From contig NZ_OY782755.1 of the NCBI RefSeq assembly GCF_963678165.1, positions 2,728,001-2,792,000 on the forward strand: a DNA stretch of 64,000 nucleotides. Reading direction: 5' to 3'. The translations under genes were made by a program, and so were the position numbers. Below are positions 62,277 through 64,000 of the stretch, one piece after another. Source of the DNA: an uncultured Acetobacteroides sp. GTDB taxonomy: Bacteria; Bacteroidota; Bacteroidia; Bacteroidales; ZOR0009. Within the stretch, counting starts at the first letter, position 1; the number at the start of each line of letters is the position of its first letter. The notes below the pieces were generated by a model. It had not been told where the DNA came from and did not search any database. It saw only the letters and a program-made list of their open reading frames with translations.

Positions 62277-63467
62277 ATGAAAAAGGTATTTGAACCGATT
62301 AAGCTAGCAGGAATCGTATTTCCGAATCGAATTATCAGATCGGCAACTTATGAAGGCATGAGCGATAAAGATGGCAAACCGACAGAACAGCTGCTAAAAA
62401 AATACACTGCACTGGCTAAAGGAGGTGTTGGTGGAATTATTACTGGCTTTATTGGAGTGAATCAGCAAGGGATGAGTACGGGCTATTACATGTCGCAGAT
62501 TAATAATGCCGAGAGTGCAAAAGGTTATAAAGTAATAACCGGAAAAATGCATGAGCTGGGAACTCCCATTATTGCACAACTCAATCACTGTGGCGGTCAG
62601 ACAAAAGAAGAAGCTACAGGTATGCCAGCTATAGCACCTTCGAAAATAGCAGACTATAAGGCCAGAGAAATGACTAAAGCTGAGATTTTAGAAGTAATAG
62701 AAGCATTTGTTCAAGGAATAAAAAAGGCAAAAGAGGTGGGGTTTGATGGCGTGCAAATTCATATGGCACATGGATACCTACTTTCAGAATTCGTATCACC
62801 CAGAATGAACAGAAGAACAGATGAGTGGGGCGGAAGTACGGAAAACAGATTCAGAATTGTTAAAACGATATATGAAAAAGCCAGAAAAGAAGTAGGCAAC
62901 TATCCGATAATTGTAAAAATGAACGGCTATGAAACATTGAAAAATGGGATGACCATTGAGGAGGCGGTAAAAATTGCCAAGCTACTAGAGCAGGCAGGGT
63001 GCGATGGGATTGAAGTATCTAACGGAACAGTAAAAGCGGGACTGGCGACAATGCGAGGGAGTGTGCCCTGGGAAATGATGGTGGCACAAAATAAGAGGTT
63101 GAACAAAATGCCAAAATTCATAAAAAGATTAATTGGGATAGCTGCAACGAAAACGTTTCCGCAACCTCAACCCAAGAGCTTATACAATTTAGATGCCGCA
63201 TCATCGATCAAGCAAGCGGTAAATATTCCGGTGATTGTGGTAGGCGGTATAACGAACTTAGCTGACATAGAAGACATCATTAATACTGAAAAATGTGATG
63301 CCGTTTCCATGTCACGACCATTTATAATGGAATCGGACCTAGTAAACAAGTTCAAAGCGGGAAAGCAGACGCAGTCTAAATGCATTCAGTGCAATTTCTG
63401 CATAATTGGCTCCGAAAATGGGCCGCTTAGATGTTACTATGGAAAGCTGCCGGCAAGGCTGTCTTAG
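62277..63467 (+). CDS. NADH:flavin oxidoreductase (old yellow enzyme family)
   Basis: A 396-residue FMN-dependent TIM-barrel enzyme. Motifs: LAGIVFPNRIIRSATYEGMSD (about residues 10-30), IAQLNHCGGQ near 100, VQIHMAHGYLLSEFVSPRMNRRTDEWGGS (about 160-188) and VVGGITNLADIE near 320. A C-terminal CIQCNFCIIG with closely spaced Cys is visible; in FadH-like members such a region would hold an iron-sulfur cluster, but no long NADPH domain follows. It reduces activated C=C bonds or related substrates. Upstream of the SDR gene by 45 bases, forming a probable operon. Confidence 0.93.
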   Translation: MKKVFEPIKLAGIVFPNRIIRSATYEGMSDKDGKPTEQLLKKYTALAKGGVGGIITGFIGVNQQGMSTGYYMSQINNAESAKGYKVITGKMHELGTPIIAQLNHCGGQTKEEATGMPAIAPSKIADYKAREMTKAEILEVIEAFVQGIKKAKEVGFDGVQIHMAHGYLLSEFVSPRMNRRTDEWGGSTENRFRIVKTIYEKARKEVGNYPIIVKMNGYETLKNGMTIEEAVKIAKLLEQAGCDGIEVSNGTVKAGLATMRGSVPWEMMVAQNKRLNKMPKFIKRLIGIAATKTFPQPQPKSLYNLDAASSIKQAVNIPVIVVGGITNLADIEDIINTEKCDAVSMSRPFIMESDLVNKFKAGKQTQSKCIQCNFCIIGSENGPLRCYYGKLPARLS

Positions 63468-63512
63468 CGCTTTCCGTACAATCATGTTTAACATTCGCTA
63501 ATACAAGTAACA

Positions 63513-64000
63513 ATGGAGCTAAAAGGAAAAACCGTACTGATTACAGGAGGTACCGCAGGCATAGGGCTGGAGGCCGCAAAGCAGTTCCTAGCGGCCGGAT
63601 CAAAAGTGATAATCACAGGCAGAGACCAACTAAAGCTGGACAGAGCCCAGAAGCTGCACCCCGAGCTGATTGCCATAAAAAGTGACGTGGCAAATGAAGA
63701 AGATGCCAAATCGCTTTACAACCAAATTAAGACGCTTGGGGGAATTGATATTTTATACAACAACGCTGGTGTCTTAAGCATATCAGCGAATATGGGAGCG
63801 CCAAGCGACAGACATTTAACAGAGGCGGAATATGAGATGAGCATCAACTATTTCGGAGTCATCCGTCTTAACAATCTTTTCATGGACATCTTGGCATCAA
63901 GGAAAGAAGGTGCAATTATCAACACAACGTCACTTCTTGCCTATGTCCCTTCAGCAGCTGAAGCAACATATTCCGCATCTAAAGTGGCCCTGCGCTTTTA
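63513..64000 (+). CDS. SDR family oxidoreductase, partial
   Basis: The start codon at 63513 opens MELKGKTVLITGGTAGIGLEA, the NAD(P)-binding TGGTAGIG motif of short-chain dehydrogenases, followed by YNNAGVLS near residue 83 and INTTSLLAYVPSAAEATYSASK, which contains the catalytic Ser and the YxxxK pair (about 139-157). It resembles DltE-type SDRs. The gene continues beyond the right edge. Confidence 0.93.
   Translation, partial: MELKGKTVLITGGTAGIGLEAAKQFLAAGSKVIITGRDQLKLDRAQKLHPELIAIKSDVANEEDAKSLYNQIKTLGGIDILYNNAGVLSISANMGAPSDRHLTEAEYEMSINYFGVIRLNNLFMDILASRKEGAIINTTSLLAYVPSAAEATYSASKVALRF

Overview
The window looks like a chromosomal segment of a Bacteroidota bacterium, probably of the order Bacteroidales or a close relative. 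The evidence is the gliding/secretion ABC genes gldF and gldG next to dnaN, a protein with a C-terminal type IX secretion sorting domain, a DoxX-like BT_3928-family membrane protein, the folP-cdaA pair, DUF4402 proteins, weak Shine-Dalgarno signals, and promoters of the Bacteroidota type (TAnnTTTG at -7 with TTG about 19 bases upstream). It is mostly ordinary chromosome with one integrated element and unusually rich intergenic repeats.

Layout. 1-1081: no convincing gene and a 21-bp tandem array. 1.1-7.1 kb: pirin, a small secreted protein, cdaA, folP, tmk, a DoxX-like protein, trxB. 7.3-20.8 kb: a 13.4-kb element inserted in the 3' end of a tRNA-Pro(GGG) gene, bounded by a 43-bp direct repeat. 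It encodes a CI-like repressor with a perfect 24-bp operator, small early genes, a ParB-like protein, a gp10-like protein, a 1556-residue tape measure protein, a small terminase subunit, a replication initiator, three small HTH proteins and a tyrosine integrase. No large terminase, portal, capsid or lysis gene is visible, so it resembles a phage satellite (or a tidy prophage remnant). 21.2-25.8 kb: pstSCAB-phoU phosphate uptake genes; PstC carries a PstS-like half-domain in a periplasmic loop. 26.2-37.7 kb: a leftward cluster of two DUF4402 pilin-like proteins, a PapD-like chaperone, an usher-like outer-membrane protein ending in a SPOR domain, and a 1947-residue beta-helix protein with a type IX sorting domain. 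This looks like a Bacteroidota version of a chaperone-usher surface-fibre system.

38-64 kb: mixed housekeeping and metabolic genes (aldehyde dehydrogenase, YiiX-like amidase, RsmE, TsaC/Sua5-like protein, RRM protein, B12-binding radical SAM protein, YceI, META lipoprotein, HAD phosphatase), then gldF-gldG-DUF4340-dnaN with dnaN broken by one frameshift, a polysaccharide deacetylase, a small XRE regulator, a GH2 beta-galactosidase, an esterase, a truncated HxlR regulator divergent from an old-yellow-enzyme-like oxidoreductase, and an SDR dehydrogenase cut by the right edge.

Intergenic repeats are a second theme. Four tandem arrays have units of 41 or 43 bp (about four DNA helical turns) and one has 21 bp (two turns). 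Two of the 43-bp arrays, 13 kb apart, share a 20-base core. Two copies of a 177-bp MITE-like element with 20-bp perfect terminal inverted repeats and 7-bp target duplications lie 1.25 kb apart in opposite orientation. Several long perfect hairpins occur, one of which buries the start codon of the pirin gene.
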